Below the pieces are notes generated by a model. That model was not told the origin of the DNA. It did not search any database and saw only the letters and a list, made by a program, of their open reading frames with translations. From Gammaproteobacteria bacterium (GTDB lineage: Bacteria > Pseudomonadota > Gammaproteobacteria > Pseudomonadales > Halomonadaceae): a stretch of DNA of 64,000 bases. The stretch spans positions 6,188-70,187 of the forward strand of contig JAMCZP010000361.1 of assembly GCA_023485185.1 (NCBI GenBank). Direction: 5' to 3'. Positions 1 to 9,710 of this stretch are shown here, piece after piece. How positions within the stretch are numbered: the stretch's first letter is position 1; the number at the start of each line of letters is the position of its first letter. The position numbers were made by a program, and so were the translations under genes.

Positions 1-925
1 AAACACAAAGCCGATCAGTAGGAACAGCTGCGATTCAGGCGCAGAAGCGGCATCCCACAGTGTATAGTTCGGAGGCACAATAATAGGCCACTTACTGACA
101 ATCAGCCCCAAATACGTAAAGAAGTAAATGCCAATAGTGGCAATAAAGGGCACACCCTCGCGGCGTTTTTGCACAGAGCGATATACAATGAAAGCACACG
201 CTAGAGCTAAGAAAGGGAAGACCCAAATTAATTGTATGTGGCCAAACCAACGCTCCCATACTATCGGGTTCACAAACGGCGTCCATATGCTAATAATTCC
301 AAAAACCAACAGCACAAGAGCCAGTAACATAGGCGTGATTTTATAAGCCCAGTCTTGAATATGGCCTTCTGATTTAAGTATCAGCCAAGTAGCCCCCAAT
401 AATGCGTAACCAGCCATTAAACCAAGACCGGTTAATATCGAGAAAGGCGTCAGCCAATCAAACGCGCCGCCAACGTAGGCAAAATTTTCGACAGGAAACC
501 CTTGGATATAAGCACCCACCACCGCCCCCTGGGCAAAAGCAGCAACTGCTGACCCCCAGCAGAACGCCCTGTTCCACCAGTGGCGATTACGTCTCGACTT
601 GAAGCGCAGCTCAAATGCAACGCCACGGAATACCAACCCCGCCAACATCAAGAAAACGCCAATGTATAAAGCGGGTAAAAACACTGAATAGACTAACGGA
701 AAAGCCCCTAATAGGCCGGCACCGCTGAGCACTAACCAGGTCTCATTGCCATCCCATATCGGCGCAACCGAGTTCATCATCACATCTCGGGAGTCTTCAT
801 CAGGGGCAAAGGGATAGAGAATCCCCAACCCCAAATCAAACCCATCCATCAGCACATACATCATAATGCCGAAGCCAATAATGAACGCCCAAATTAACGT
901 TAAATCAAACATTTCCATGTTCATT
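1..925 (-). CDS. cydB: Cytochrome bd-type quinol oxidase subunit II, partial (C-terminus off the window)
   Basis: Translating the minus strand from the ATG at 925 gives at least 308 hydrophobic residues that stay open to the window edge. They include the CydB-type MDGFDLGLG near the N-terminus, followed by WDGNETWLV and many membrane helices. CydB pairs with CydA in the inner membrane and supports haem binding in this oxygen-reducing quinol oxidase. The start is placed by an AAGGAG at 931-936, five bases upstream. The ATG lies one base after the cydA stop, so the two are co-transcribed and probably translationally coupled. Family members have about 335-380 residues, so the missing part is short. 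Confidence 0.93.
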
Positions 926-926
926 T

Positions 927-2342
927 TTAGCTCCTTACCGGGTCAACATCATCGTCAAAAGGAGTATGCGCTGCAGACATCGGCCGCATTGGACGTTTAA
1001 AGTTCTCACCTGTGGTTTCACGCTCTTCTACAGGTAACATACCGTTCCGCACTACCCGCGTTAGATAATACACACCCGCGTAGAACACCACGCCGTAGAC
1101 CAGGATGTAGCCAATCAGGGTAAATAGTGCCATTGGGCCGGTCAGTGAGGGCGTCAAGCCCTCTGCATGGGTCATCATTCCATACACCAACCAAGGTGAG
1201 CGGCCCGACTCAGTGACCACCCATCCCGCCAAGACAGCGACGAAGGGCATCGCAATCATGCCGACCAATGATTTTAGAAATAGCGGTTGTTTATAGATAT
1301 TGCCTTTGCGGCGTAAAATCAGCCCTGTAAGCGCCACTGTAATCATTAAAAGTCCAATCCCCACCATGACCCGGAAAGCCCAAAATACAATCCAGACCGG
1401 TGGCTGCTCTTCAGGTGCAGCTTCGCTAATGCCTGGTATTTCACCGTCAGGCGAGTGCGTCAAAATGATGCTCGCCAAGTTGGGAATACCAAAGGCAAAA
1501 CGGTTGGCTTGCGCCTCTTGATCGGGCATCGCAAATAACAGCAGCGGCACATTCGTCGACGTTTCCCAGTGCCCTTCCATTGCGGCAACTTTGGTTGGCT
1601 GATACTCCAATGTATTTAAACCGTGGAAGTCACCGATCACGGCTTGCAGAGGCGCTAAAAATAGCAGCAGCCAAAGGCACATTGAAAGCGCACGGCGATT
1701 AGCTTCAGGGTCGCGGTCGCGCAGCAGGTACCACGCACTAACCCCCGCCACTACAAAACCGCCAGTTAAGAAAGAGGCAACCGCCATGTGGGCGAAACGA
1801 TATGGGAAAGAGGGATTAAAAATTGCCTCGCTCCATGATGTTACATGAAAGCGAAAATCAATAAGTTCAACACCGGCGGGGGTATGCAACCAACTGTTTG
1901 CCGATAGAATCCAGAAGGCCGATATAAAGGTGCCTATCGCCACCATAATGGCTGCAAACAAGTGAACACCTTGAGGAACTTTACCGCGGCCAAACAGCAA
2001 TACACCCAAAAAAGCCGCCTCTAGGAAAAAGGCGGTAACCACCTCATAACTAAGCATGGGGCCTAAGAAGTTTGAGGATGCTTGGGAAAAGTTACTCCAG
2101 TTAGTACCAAACTGAAATGACATAACGATGCCAGACACCACCCCCATCCCGAAGACAACGGCGAATACCCTGGTCCAAAAGAGAGCCAAGCGATCCCAGG
2201 CAGGATTCTCGGTCTTAAAAAACAACCCATGAAGTAACGCTATGTAAGAAGCCAAGCCAATGGTAAAAACAGGGAAAATCGCATGAAACGACACAACGAA
2301 TGCAAACTGCAATCGCGATAGCACAAGGGGATCAAGTTCCAT
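927..2342 (-). CDS. cydA: Cytochrome bd-type quinol oxidase subunit I (short Q-loop, CIO-like)
   Basis: This 471-residue polytopic membrane protein carries the haem and quinol sites of a bd oxidase. Visible landmarks are the axial His candidate H20 in the first helix, H185 in YRFAHM, the quinol-loop segment with K251 and E256 (QPTKVAAMEGHWE), and GRSPWLVYG further on. E. coli CydA has about 522 residues. The shorter length and compact Q-loop resemble the cyanide-insensitive CioA branch, which is a family inference. The ATG at 2342 is preceded by GGAG. It leads a cydAB operon; I could not identify an Anr/FNR box in the 247 bases upstream. Confidence 0.95.
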   Translation of the reverse strand: MELDPLVLSRLQFAFVVSFHAIFPVFTIGLASYIALLHGLFFKTENPAWDRLALFWTRVFAVVFGMGVVSGIVMSFQFGTNWSNFSQASSNFLGPMLSYEVVTAFFLEAAFLGVLLFGRGKVPQGVHLFAAIMVAIGTFISAFWILSANSWLHTPAGVELIDFRFHVTSWSEAIFNPSFPYRFAHMAVASFLTGGFVVAGVSAWYLLRDRDPEANRRALSMCLWLLLFLAPLQAVIGDFHGLNTLEYQPTKVAAMEGHWETSTNVPLLLFAMPDQEAQANRFAFGIPNLASIILTHSPDGEIPGISEAAPEEQPPVWIVFWAFRVMVGIGLLMITVALTGLILRRKGNIYKQPLFLKSLVGMIAMPFVAVLAGWVVTESGRSPWLVYGMMTHAEGLTPSLTGPMALFTLIGYILVYGVVFYAGVYYLTRVVRNGMLPVEERETTGENFKRPMRPMSAAHTPFDDDVDPVRS

Positions 2343-2536
2343 TTCACTCTCCTAAGACTGAATAGGTTTCCCATCAATGGGTTAACACAAGCTTAGTCGA
2401 GCCTTTTCGGCACCGCACTTTTAGTTATAAGCACTAAGCTTATTTCTTAATACTGCTCTTAAATTGCTGCAACCATGCCAAGTTGGACAGCCATAATATA
2501 ATAGTAGCCAAGCGTCTAAGATGTGTCGCATTGACG

Positions 2537-2563
2537 CATAGCGCACCATAGTAGTGCGCTATG
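2537..2563 (-). terminator. Perfect 10-bp hairpin downstream of the cation exchanger gene
   Basis: CATAGCGCAC (2537-2546) and GTGCGCTATG (2554-2563) pair perfectly around a seven-base loop, 27 bases after the exchanger stop on the minus strand. There is no U-run after the stem, so this may be a 3' stabilising hairpin or a weak terminator rather than a canonical one. Confidence 0.45.
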
Positions 2564-2589
2564 ACATGGCCATCATTTCAACATAATGA

Positions 2590-3567
2590 CTATCTGGACA
2601 TGAGTACGATGCTCACCATATAGCCCGTATAAGCAATAAATAGAGCTAACAGTACGCCCCCTTCCAGGCGGTTAATACGCCGTGGACGGCCACGCCAGGA
2701 GAACGCAAAAATAATCATCAACAGCGTCATTCCTGTCATGACACTCCAGTCGCGAACTAATACTTCACGACCGGCTTCAATGGGTGCAATCACACCAGCC
2801 AGGCCCACCACTGCCAGGCTATTGAACAAATTCGAACCCACCACATTGCCTAGCACCAGATCATGCTCTTTACGGCGCAGCGCGCTAATGGAAGAAGCGA
2901 GTTCCGGCAGCGATGTCCCTATAGCTACTACAGTTAATCCGATAATTAAGTCACTCACCCCGAAACGCAAAGCAATTTCAACAGCGCCCCAGACCAGTAA
3001 GCGAGAACTTGCAATCAAAAATACCAAACCTACTAATGTCCACATTATAGATTTACCGCGGGACATAGGTTTGCTATCCAAGGTTTCAGCAACCTCAGCT
3101 TCCAGCGCATCCGCTGGCTGATTACGTGAGCGCAAAATGCTAACAACAATAAACATCACCAGCGCAAGTAATAGACATATAGCCTCCCAGCGCGCCACGA
3201 ATCCATCCAGGAGCATTAAACCGGTAGCCAGCATAACCAGCATTAATAGCGGCATTTCTTTGCGAATAACGCTTGAGTGAACAGCAAGGGGCGAAATAAG
3301 CGCTACTAAGCCCAGGATTAAGCCAATATTGGCAATATTCGAACCATAGGCATTACCCACCGCCAAGCCTGGATTTCCATCAATGGCTGCCAGTACCGAC
3401 ACCATCATTTCTGGTGCTGAAGTACCAAAGCCAATGACGAGCATGCCAATCAGCAGCGGCGAAAGCCCCAGCCAGCGGGACGTTGCCGCTGCTCCATCAA
3501 TAAATTTCTCAGCACTCCACACCAGCAAGGCCAAACCAAGCAAGACCGCTAATAAGGGAAGTAACAT
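2590..3567 (-). CDS. CaCA-family calcium/sodium (cation) antiporter, YrbG-like
   Basis: This 325-residue integral membrane protein has the internal duplication typical of sodium/calcium exchangers. The first repeat carries GFGTSAPEM (46-54) and GNAYGSNIANIG (71-82). The second carries IGTSLPELASS and GNVVGSNLFNS. The length equals that of E. coli YrbG. The family exchanges Ca2+ or other cations for Na+ or H+ across the inner membrane; the true ion here cannot be read from sequence. A GGAAATGAA upstream supports the ATG at 3567. It is divergent from pqiABC and separated from cydA by 247 bases, so it is probably a single-gene unit. Confidence 0.9.
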   Translation of the reverse strand: MLLPLLAVLLGLALLVWSAEKFIDGAAATSRWLGLSPLLIGMLVIGFGTSAPEMMVSVLAAIDGNPGLAVGNAYGSNIANIGLILGLVALISPLAVHSSVIRKEMPLLMLVMLATGLMLLDGFVARWEAICLLLALVMFIVVSILRSRNQPADALEAEVAETLDSKPMSRGKSIMWTLVGLVFLIASSRLLVWGAVEIALRFGVSDLIIGLTVVAIGTSLPELASSISALRRKEHDLVLGNVVGSNLFNSLAVVGLAGVIAPIEAGREVLVRDWSVMTGMTLLMIIFAFSWRGRPRRINRLEGGVLLALFIAYTGYMVSIVLMSR

Positions 3568-3856
3568 TTCATTTCCTTCATGGATTAATTCCAGGCACTA
3601 TTTCTTCTAGGTAAGATTGATTAACCGCGCAGGTGTCGCAATCAACTCATACTATGATGCTTTTCATACACGGCATGTTGTGCACTAACCATTGCACCGC
3701 AGCATCGTTATTTAAACGCTCGCTGTGGTCAAGCGCCATTACGAGGTTTTTTTAGACACTATTCAGGCATATAGACTTGCTAAATAGCGCATTTGCCAGC
3801 TTAATCCGCCACATCCTAGTAGCTTTACTTAAAACACGCACTGAGAGTTTTGGTTT

Positions 3857-5224
3857 TTGGCTCAACATCGATTGATCAAACGTCCTAATTTAACGGTCAA
3901 CACGCCACTCGTTGACCGCTCACCGCCTGAGGTTAGAACTCAGCGGCGGCGCCTGCGCGCCTGCCACGAGTGCGACTGGGTCTCGGCTTTACCACCATTG
4001 AACTCTGGTGAAAAAGCCTCCTGTCCTCGCTGCTCGCACGTGCTAGTTAAACGTCACCGCTTTCCAGCACAGCGTAGTATGGCATTGGCCATTGCGGCTC
4101 TCACTGCCCTGGTGCTGGCAATTTCGTTTCCGTTTATTAGCTTCTCTGTCAGTGGTATTGGCAACCGGATTGAGCTGTCTCAAACCGCCACTACCTTAAT
4201 TGGCTTTCACCAGCCGGTCGTTGCCATTGCCGTTATAATGACCATTGTCGTGCTGCCCGCAGTGTATCTGCTGGGCGTCATTTGGCTGCAATTTGGTCTG
4301 CTACGCGATCGCCCCTTGCCCTACAGCCGGGATATCGCGCGCACTTTGGCACACCTAATACCTTGGATGATGGCCGATGTATTTATTATCGGCGCGCTGG
4401 TCAGTCTCATTAAAATCGTTGGAATAGCGCAAATTGAATTAGGCATCTCATTCTGGGCTTTTTGCGCTTTTGCAGTGCTACTGCTGATGACCACGCAATC
4501 GATTGATGCGGATTGGATGTGGTTTTCATTAGAAGGGGAACCATTAGCCCCTGAAGGCACCCAAACTGGGCGCCCTGCAGCAGAACAAAATTTAACTGGC
4601 TGCCCCACCTGTGGGCTTGTTAACCGGCTTTCAGAGCATGGCAGAGGATACTGTATACGTTGCCATGAAAAGCTTCATCAGCGCCTGCCTCATAGCCTAC
4701 AGCGCACATGGGCCCTCATAGGCGCGTCAGCGATAATGTATATTCCTGCTAATGTCTATCCGATTATGACGACCACCAGCCTGGGCCACTCCTCACCCTC
4801 AACTATTATTGGCGGTGTCGTTCAGCTCATTCAAATGGGTTCTTGGCCTATTGCAGCCGTTATATTTATTGCCAGCGTTATCGTTCCTGTGGGCAAACTG
4901 GTTGCTTTAACATGGCTTTGCGTAGTCGTTAGACGGAGTAATGTATTAAATGCTAACAGCCGCACGCGACTTTACCGCCTAACGGAATTCATTGGCCGCT
5001 GGTCGATGGTCGATGTCTTTGTTGTGGCCATTTTAGTTGCTTTGATTCGTGCGGGCTCATTGATGTCAATTACACCTGGGCCTGCAGCGCTCGCCTTCGG
5101 CTGCGTGGTTGTGTTAACCATGCTGGCAGCGATGACATTTGATCCACGTTTAATCTGGGACTTACCCTTACCCTCTTCTTCTGTCCGCCGTAAAACGGCC
5201 ACCAAGGATATTGTTGATGGCTAA
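3857..5224 (+). CDS. pqiA: Intermembrane lipid-transport membrane protein PqiA
   Basis: The 455-residue protein has two similar halves. Each begins with a cytoplasmic zinc ribbon (C36/C39/C56/C59 and C249/C252/C266/C269), followed by a block of four or so membrane helices, the PqiA-domain architecture. PqiA is the inner-membrane partner of the periplasmic MCE protein PqiB in lipid traffic between the envelope membranes. The start must lie upstream of the first zinc ribbon. The reading frame is closed by a TGA at 3842, leaving TTG at 3857 as the best start, with only a weak GAGAG upstream. The stop overlaps pqiB, so pqiA-pqiB-pqiC form an operon. Confidence 0.92.
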   Translation: MAQHRLIKRPNLTVNTPLVDRSPPEVRTQRRRLRACHECDWVSALPPLNSGEKASCPRCSHVLVKRHRFPAQRSMALAIAALTALVLAISFPFISFSVSGIGNRIELSQTATTLIGFHQPVVAIAVIMTIVVLPAVYLLGVIWLQFGLLRDRPLPYSRDIARTLAHLIPWMMADVFIIGALVSLIKIVGIAQIELGISFWAFCAFAVLLLMTTQSIDADWMWFSLEGEPLAPEGTQTGRPAAEQNLTGCPTCGLVNRLSEHGRGYCIRCHEKLHQRLPHSLQRTWALIGASAIMYIPANVYPIMTTTSLGHSSPSTIIGGVVQLIQMGSWPIAAVIFIASVIVPVGKLVALTWLCVVVRRSNVLNANSRTRLYRLTEFIGRWSMVDVFVVAILVALIRAGSLMSITPGPAALAFGCVVVLTMLAAMTFDPRLIWDLPLPSSSVRRKTATKDIVDG

Positions 5225-6902
5225 TGAAACACTAACGCCGAACACCGACCCATCAGATGAAACTGATTTAAATAAGGCCAAAACATCGCGCCAAACTCGC
5301 TTATCGCCGATTTGGGTGGTGCCTATTGTTGCCATCGCAATTGGCCTATGGCTGGTGTATGACAACTACTCAAGCCGCGGCACGCTGGTAACGCTCACCA
5401 TGGAGAGCGCTGAAGGCATTGAGGCAGGTAGCACGTTAATTCGCAGTCGCAATGTCGAAATTGGCCGTGTTCAAACAGTGCGTTTGTCAGACGATTTATC
5501 CCATGCCGTAATGACTGCACGTATTCAACCCGGTGTGGAAGATATGCTGCGAGAAGACAGTCGCTTCTGGGTAGTTAAGCCCCGCATTGGCCGTGAAGGG
5601 ATCAGCGGTCTGGGAACCGTTTTATCCGGCGCTTACATTCAGCTTGAGCCCGGTACGGACGAAGCCCCGCGTCGGGAATTTCCAGTAAGTGATATCCCGC
5701 CTGTTGCACCCAGCGGCCAAGCCGGGCTGCGCCTTAGCTTAACCAGCCAACTGGGCAATTCACTACGCGTCGGCGACCCGGTTTCTTATCAAGGTTACAC
5801 CGTAGGGCGTATCGAAGAGAACCGCTTTGATGCAGCCTCACGCACTATGCAACATCAAGTTTTTATTGAAGAACCCTATACACAGCTCGTCACCGATAGC
5901 ACACGTTTCTGGACCACCAGCGGCGTTGACTTTCGCTTAGGTGCCGATGGCGTTCGCGTCAACGTTGAATCTTTAGAGGCTCTGCTCGGCGGTGGCGTTA
6001 CCTTCGGCGTGCCCGAAGACTTACCAATGGGCCAGCCCGTTGAAGCCAACACACGCTTTACGCTGTATGCGGATGAAGACGAGGCACGGGAAGGAACATT
6101 CAATCGCTATTTGGAGTATGTACTACTCGTTGATGAAACGGTGCGCGGCTTATCGAGAGGCGCACCCGTTGAATTTCGCGGCGTACGCATGGGCACTGTT
6201 GCTGCCGTACCGTGGAAATTTACCGCGCCTCAGCCTGACTCGCGCGCACGATTTGCGATTCCCGTACTCATACGCATAGAACCTCAGCGGCTTGGTATTG
6301 AAAATAGCGACATCGACTTGGGCGAGTGGGAAGCACGCTTCAACCGTATGTTCGGGCTCGGGCTGCGCGCCTCGTTGAAAAGTGGCAGCCTGCTGACGGG
6401 GGCTCTGTTTGTAGATTTAAACTTCCAGCGTGACCTAGCCGAGGAGTATGTCCCCGAACAGTTCTCGGATCTAAACGTATTCCCAACAGTTGCCGGAGGC
6501 TTTGCCCAGATACAGGCGCAAGTGACCGATTTATTAGAAAAGCTCAACGCACTTGAAGTAGAGCCTCTGCTAGCTGGTCTAGACCGCAATCTACAAGCTT
6601 CAGAAAGCATGCTAAACGAAGTGCGTGAGGTTAGCGTCTCACTTAATCAATTGCTGAGTGACCCAGAGACACAAGCGGTAGGGGGTAACTTAAATGCGAC
6701 CCTTGATGAATTACGCAACACAATGCAAGGTTTATCGCCTTCGTCTCCCGCCTACCAGGAGCTTACGGGTGCCATAGAACGCCTGGATCGCTTAATGCGT
6801 GACCTACAGCCGCTCACGCGCACACTGAATGAAAATCCAAGAGCACTGTTGTTCGACAACCTAGATGCGCAAGACCCCATTCCGCGTGCGCCACGTGAAT
6901 AA
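5217..6902 (+). CDS. pqiB: Intermembrane transport protein PqiB (three MCE domains)
   Basis: The protein has 561 residues counted from the ATG at 5217. That start is chosen over the upstream TTG because AAGGA at 5204-5208 is correctly spaced. A single membrane helix (about 31-48) is followed by three MCE domains beginning near residues 57, 170 and 285, each with a GxxVxxxGxxVGxV-like core, then a long helical C-terminal region. PqiB forms a hexameric periplasmic tube that carries lipids between the membranes. It overlaps the pqiA stop by eight bases and is followed by the lipoprotein pqiC. Length and domain count match E. coli PqiB (546 residues). Confidence 0.95.
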   Translation: MANETLTPNTDPSDETDLNKAKTSRQTRLSPIWVVPIVAIAIGLWLVYDNYSSRGTLVTLTMESAEGIEAGSTLIRSRNVEIGRVQTVRLSDDLSHAVMTARIQPGVEDMLREDSRFWVVKPRIGREGISGLGTVLSGAYIQLEPGTDEAPRREFPVSDIPPVAPSGQAGLRLSLTSQLGNSLRVGDPVSYQGYTVGRIEENRFDAASRTMQHQVFIEEPYTQLVTDSTRFWTTSGVDFRLGADGVRVNVESLEALLGGGVTFGVPEDLPMGQPVEANTRFTLYADEDEAREGTFNRYLEYVLLVDETVRGLSRGAPVEFRGVRMGTVAAVPWKFTAPQPDSRARFAIPVLIRIEPQRLGIENSDIDLGEWEARFNRMFGLGLRASLKSGSLLTGALFVDLNFQRDLAEEYVPEQFSDLNVFPTVAGGFAQIQAQVTDLLEKLNALEVEPLLAGLDRNLQASESMLNEVREVSVSLNQLLSDPETQAVGGNLNATLDELRNTMQGLSPSSPAYQELTGAIERLDRLMRDLQPLTRTLNENPRALLFDNLDAQDPIPRAPRE

Positions 6903-6909
6903 GGAGCCA

Positions 6910-7536
6910 ATGATGTCAATACAGACACCTAAGTCGTTAGGGTCAGGCAAGTTATCCTGGTTAAGGTGCCTAGCGTTGCTAGTAACCTGCCTGCTGGTAT
7001 CTGCTTGCGCCAGCAGCGTGACGCCGCCAGCACGCTATATGCTGACAAGCAGCCAGCTCACCAGCGCACCTGCCCAGCCAACAGGAACACTACGTCTTAG
7101 CGCCCCTCGGCTTGCTCACTATCTGGATGTGGAAGGTATCGTGATGCAATTAGATGATATTACGTTGAACGCGGCGCGCGAACATCAATGGGCAGAAGGG
7201 CTAGGCCGACAGCTCGAGCGTGGACTCCGCGCACGCTTGTCACAAACACTACCCTCTCTCAGAGTTGTCCGTGCAGAAGGGAGTCAACCCGGCGCATTGA
7301 CACTGCGGATCGAAGTTGACCAATTTCAGGGGCGTTTTGACGGCCTAGCCGTTGCAAGCGGTCAGTGGCAGCTGATAAATGCCGAGGGTGAAATGCTAGC
7401 AATGGAAAATTTTTATGCTGAAACAACCCTTGAAGAAGATGGCTATCCTGCACTAGTGCGCGCCCTAAGCAGTAGCTGGGATCAAACTGCCGAGCTTATC
7501 GCTGAAGAGATACGCTCGGGCGCTTATTTCAACTAA
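6910..7536 (+). CDS. pqiC: PqiC family outer-membrane-anchored lipoprotein
   Basis: From the ATG at 6910 (AAGGAG at 6901-6906, overlapping the pqiB stop) the protein has 208 residues. A signal peptide ends in a lipobox LVSAC, so it should be lipidated. The remainder matches the ABC-type transport auxiliary lipoprotein (PqiC/YmbA) pattern, with ARYMLTS after the lipobox and a C-terminal mixed alpha/beta domain. PqiC is thought to dock the PqiB tube at the outer membrane. The second ATG at 6913 is equally possible and makes no functional difference. Confidence 0.9.
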   Translation: MMSIQTPKSLGSGKLSWLRCLALLVTCLLVSACASSVTPPARYMLTSSQLTSAPAQPTGTLRLSAPRLAHYLDVEGIVMQLDDITLNAAREHQWAEGLGRQLERGLRARLSQTLPSLRVVRAEGSQPGALTLRIEVDQFQGRFDGLAVASGQWQLINAEGEMLAMENFYAETTLEEDGYPALVRALSSSWDQTAELIAEEIRSGAYFN

Positions 7537-7572
7537 ATTATTATACAATCAAGCCATTATGAGGCGGCTCAT

Positions 7573-8040
7573 ATGACAAATGATGAACATACAACGCCCC
7601 TAGCTATTGAGCAATTACGGGATGGCATTAGCGCCCTAATGCAAACGGTGACGTCACTACTAGATGACGAAGCGACGCTGGCAACTCTTGAAACCGCACT
7701 GCATAGCCACGATGCACTCAGCGATCAGCTAGCCTCTTACACGCTTGATAGCTCAGCGGCGGATGCCCTTCAACGCATTGAGCATTTTATTACCCTTCAA
7801 GCAGGGCAATATTTCAAGGCTAAGGAAGCGACGCTTGAGGATCAAGAAAGCAATCGATTTATCTCACTTTTCGCTCGCCAGCTGCTCGCCCTTGAGGGCA
7901 TAGGCCCCGCCACTGCCCGTCAACTATTTCAGAGTGGCATTTTCACCCCTGAAGCTCTTAATGCGTTAACACCCCAAGCGCTTGAAGAGCTTGAACTACC
8001 GCCTTCGACCCTGGCCCGCCTTTTATCGTTACGTGATTAG
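7573..8040 (+). CDS. Hypothetical protein with C-terminal helix-hairpin-helix motif
   Basis: This 155-residue acidic, mostly helical protein has no signal peptide. Residues 107-118 (LEGIGPATARQL) look like a helix-hairpin-helix. A second helical element that resembles a second hairpin follows (TPEALNALTPQALEELELPPSTLA, about 125-148). Such motifs usually bind DNA non-specifically or mediate protein contacts. The first 100 residues match nothing I recognise. GAGGCGG upstream supports the ATG. It sits 36 bases after pqiC and could be read through from that operon, but its function does not follow from the neighbours. A hairpin follows its stop. Confidence 0.75.
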   Translation: MTNDEHTTPLAIEQLRDGISALMQTVTSLLDDEATLATLETALHSHDALSDQLASYTLDSSAADALQRIEHFITLQAGQYFKAKEATLEDQESNRFISLFARQLLALEGIGPATARQLFQSGIFTPEALNALTPQALEELELPPSTLARLLSLRD

Positions 8041-8347
8041 CTACCTAGCTGACACGAGGCAGCTAAACAAGCTGCCTTGTTATAACCGTGTTACACTGCC
8101 CGGCTTATTACTGACACGAATGTTTTCTGATGTGTCCGTGCGCATCAGAATATAGCGCTGTTTCGCGCTGTAACTCTCTTGTCTCCTGTCACGGTCAACC
8201 ACGGCTAACCAACGACCATCGCGGCCTAGTGAAATATCTGGCACACTTCGCTGCCGCGAAGGTGAATCAACCTCGCTTTTTGAACATTACATCTAGTGAC
8301 AACAACTACTTACCAGTACTGACTCACTAGGTGATTGCGGAGAACGC
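8041..8347 (+). other. 307-base leader/intergenic region before the RhlE gene
   Basis: This region holds a stem-loop just after the upstream gene (8057-8077) and a 7-bp inverted repeat just ahead of the helicase ribosome binding site (8293-8299 with 8324-8330). I see no convincing protein gene. The 66-codon frame at 8130-8330 has no ribosome binding site and an unconserved-looking composition. I could not assign a confident promoter. The length suggests a long structured 5' UTR for the helicase, as is common for DEAD-box helicase genes. Confidence 0.5.
8057..8077 (+). terminator. Stem-loop after the helix-hairpin-helix gene
   Basis: AGGCAGCT (8057-8064) and AGCTGCCT (8070-8077) form a perfect 8-bp stem with a five-base loop, 17 bases after the stop. 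Only a short mixed T-stretch (TGTTATAA) follows, so termination would be weak. Confidence 0.5.
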
Positions 8348-9604
8348 ATGAGCTTTTCTGATCTTGGCCTGCACGCCGATTTGTTACGCGCTGTCACAGC
8401 GCAAGGTTACACCGAACCTACTCCTATTCAGCGACAAGCAATCCCTGTCGTGTTAGAAGGTCGTGATATGTTAGCCAGCGCCCAAACCGGCACCGGCAAA
8501 ACGGCGGGCTTTACTCTCCCGATGTTACAACGGCTAAAAGATGGCAAACGTCCCGGCAGACGTCAGGTCCGCGCGCTGGTACTAACACCCACACGTGAGC
8601 TTGCGGCTCAGGTCGGTGAGAGCGTAGCAACCTATGGTCAGCACCTATCGCTGCGCTCTCACATTATCTTTGGCGGTGTTGGCCAACAGCCCCAAATTGA
8701 TGCACTAAAAGCAGGCCTGGACGTGCTTATCGCAACGCCAGGTCGCTTACTTGATCTACACCAGCAGGGCCATGTGGACCTATCCACGGTCGAAATTTTA
8801 GTGCTTGATGAAGCAGATCGCATGCTGGATATGGGTTTTATCCACGACATTAAGCGCCTGCTCCGACTGGTGCCTAAAAAGCGCCAAAACCTGCTGTTTT
8901 CCGCAACGTTTTCTAACGAAATCCAGACGCTTGCACAACAGCTACTAAACAACCCGGCACTCATTGAAGTGGCACCACGCAATACCACAGCCGAGAAAAT
9001 CGAGCAAGCTATCTATCGTGTAGACCGTGAAAAAAAGCGCGAACTATTAGCCCACCTAATCCAGCAAAACGGCTGGTTTCAAGTGCTGGTATTCACGCGT
9101 ACTAAACATGGCGCCAACCGCCTTGCCGAACAACTTTCCAAGCAAGACATACCTGCCATGGCAATTCATGGCAATAAAAGTCAAGGTGCCCGTACTCGTG
9201 CACTGACCGCTTTTAAGAGTGGTGAACTGCAGGTACTTGTTGCGACTGATATTGCAGCACGCGGTTTGGATATCAATGAGCTACCGCACGTTGTTAATTT
9301 TGACCTGCCTAATGTGGCCGAAGATTACGTTCATCGCATTGGCCGTACCGGTCGCGCTGGCAGTAATGGCGAGGCAGTATCGCTGGTTTGTGTCGACGAG
9401 CACGCCTTGCTAGGCAATATTGAGCGGCTCATTAAACAGACGCTGCCAAAACATATTGAACCCGGTTTTGAGCCTGATCCCAGCATCAAGCCAGAACCCA
9501 TCGAAAATGGTCGCCGCAACCAACGGCAACCACGCGCTAAACGCAAGCCCGAAGGCCAAAGTGCCAATGTCGGTGCTGAACGTAAACGACGCGTTAGACG
9601 CTAG
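8348..9604 (+). CDS. rhlE: DEAD-box ATP-dependent RNA helicase, RhlE type
   Basis: The 418-residue protein shows all helicase motifs in order. These are the Q motif (PTPIQRQAI, 25-33), motif I AQTGTGKT (45-52), [20 protein letters not shown], then [17 protein letters not shown] and [10 protein letters not shown] in the second RecA domain. A basic Arg/Lys-rich tail of about 50 residues follows, typical of RhlE for RNA tethering. RhlE helicases act in ribosome maturation and RNA turnover, often in the cold. The start has GGAG (8339-8342) upstream. The 300-base leader suggests post-transcriptional control, which is an inference. Confidence 0.93.
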   Translation: MSFSDLGLHADLLRAVTAQGYTEPTPIQRQAIPVVLEGRDMLASAQTGTGKTAGFTLPMLQRLKDGKRPGRRQVRALVLTPTRELAAQVGESVATYGQHLSLRSHIIFGGVGQQPQIDALKAGLDVLIATPGRLLDLHQQGHVDLSTVEILVLDEADRMLDMGFIHDIKRLLRLVPKKRQNLLFSATFSNEIQTLAQQLLNNPALIEVAPRNTTAEKIEQAIYRVDREKKRELLAHLIQQNGWFQVLVFTRTKHGANRLAEQLSKQDIPAMAIHGNKSQGARTRALTAFKSGELQVLVATDIAARGLDINELPHVVNFDLPNVAEDYVHRIGRTGRAGSNGEAVSLVCVDEHALLGNIERLIKQTLPKHIEPGFEPDPSIKPEPIENGRRNQRQPRAKRKPEGQSANVGAERKRRVRR

Positions 9605-9615
9605 CTCCCAGTGCT

Positions 9616-9648
9616 GGAATATGCGAAGGTAGCTGCCTTGCATATTCC
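9616..9648 (+). terminator. Hairpin downstream of rhlE
   Basis: GGAATATGC (9616-9624) pairs perfectly with GCATATTCC (9640-9648). The loop itself can fold further through AAGG and CCTT. It lies 12 bases after the rhlE stop. There is no T-run, so it may act as a weak terminator or as a 3' stabiliser. Confidence 0.45.
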
Positions 9649-9710
9649 AAGCCGCTGTTATTAGCATTTATTTCCAGCCTTCAGGCATGAACATTTTTCA
9701 CGGAGCGATT

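Noticed and set aside
128..602. Plus-strand open frames at the left edge
   Set aside because: They are antisense to the clear cydB reading frame on the minus strand.
8130..8330. 66-codon open frame in the rhlE leader
   Set aside because: No ribosome binding site, Cys/Ser/His-rich composition unlike the neighbours, and it overlaps inverted repeats of the leader.
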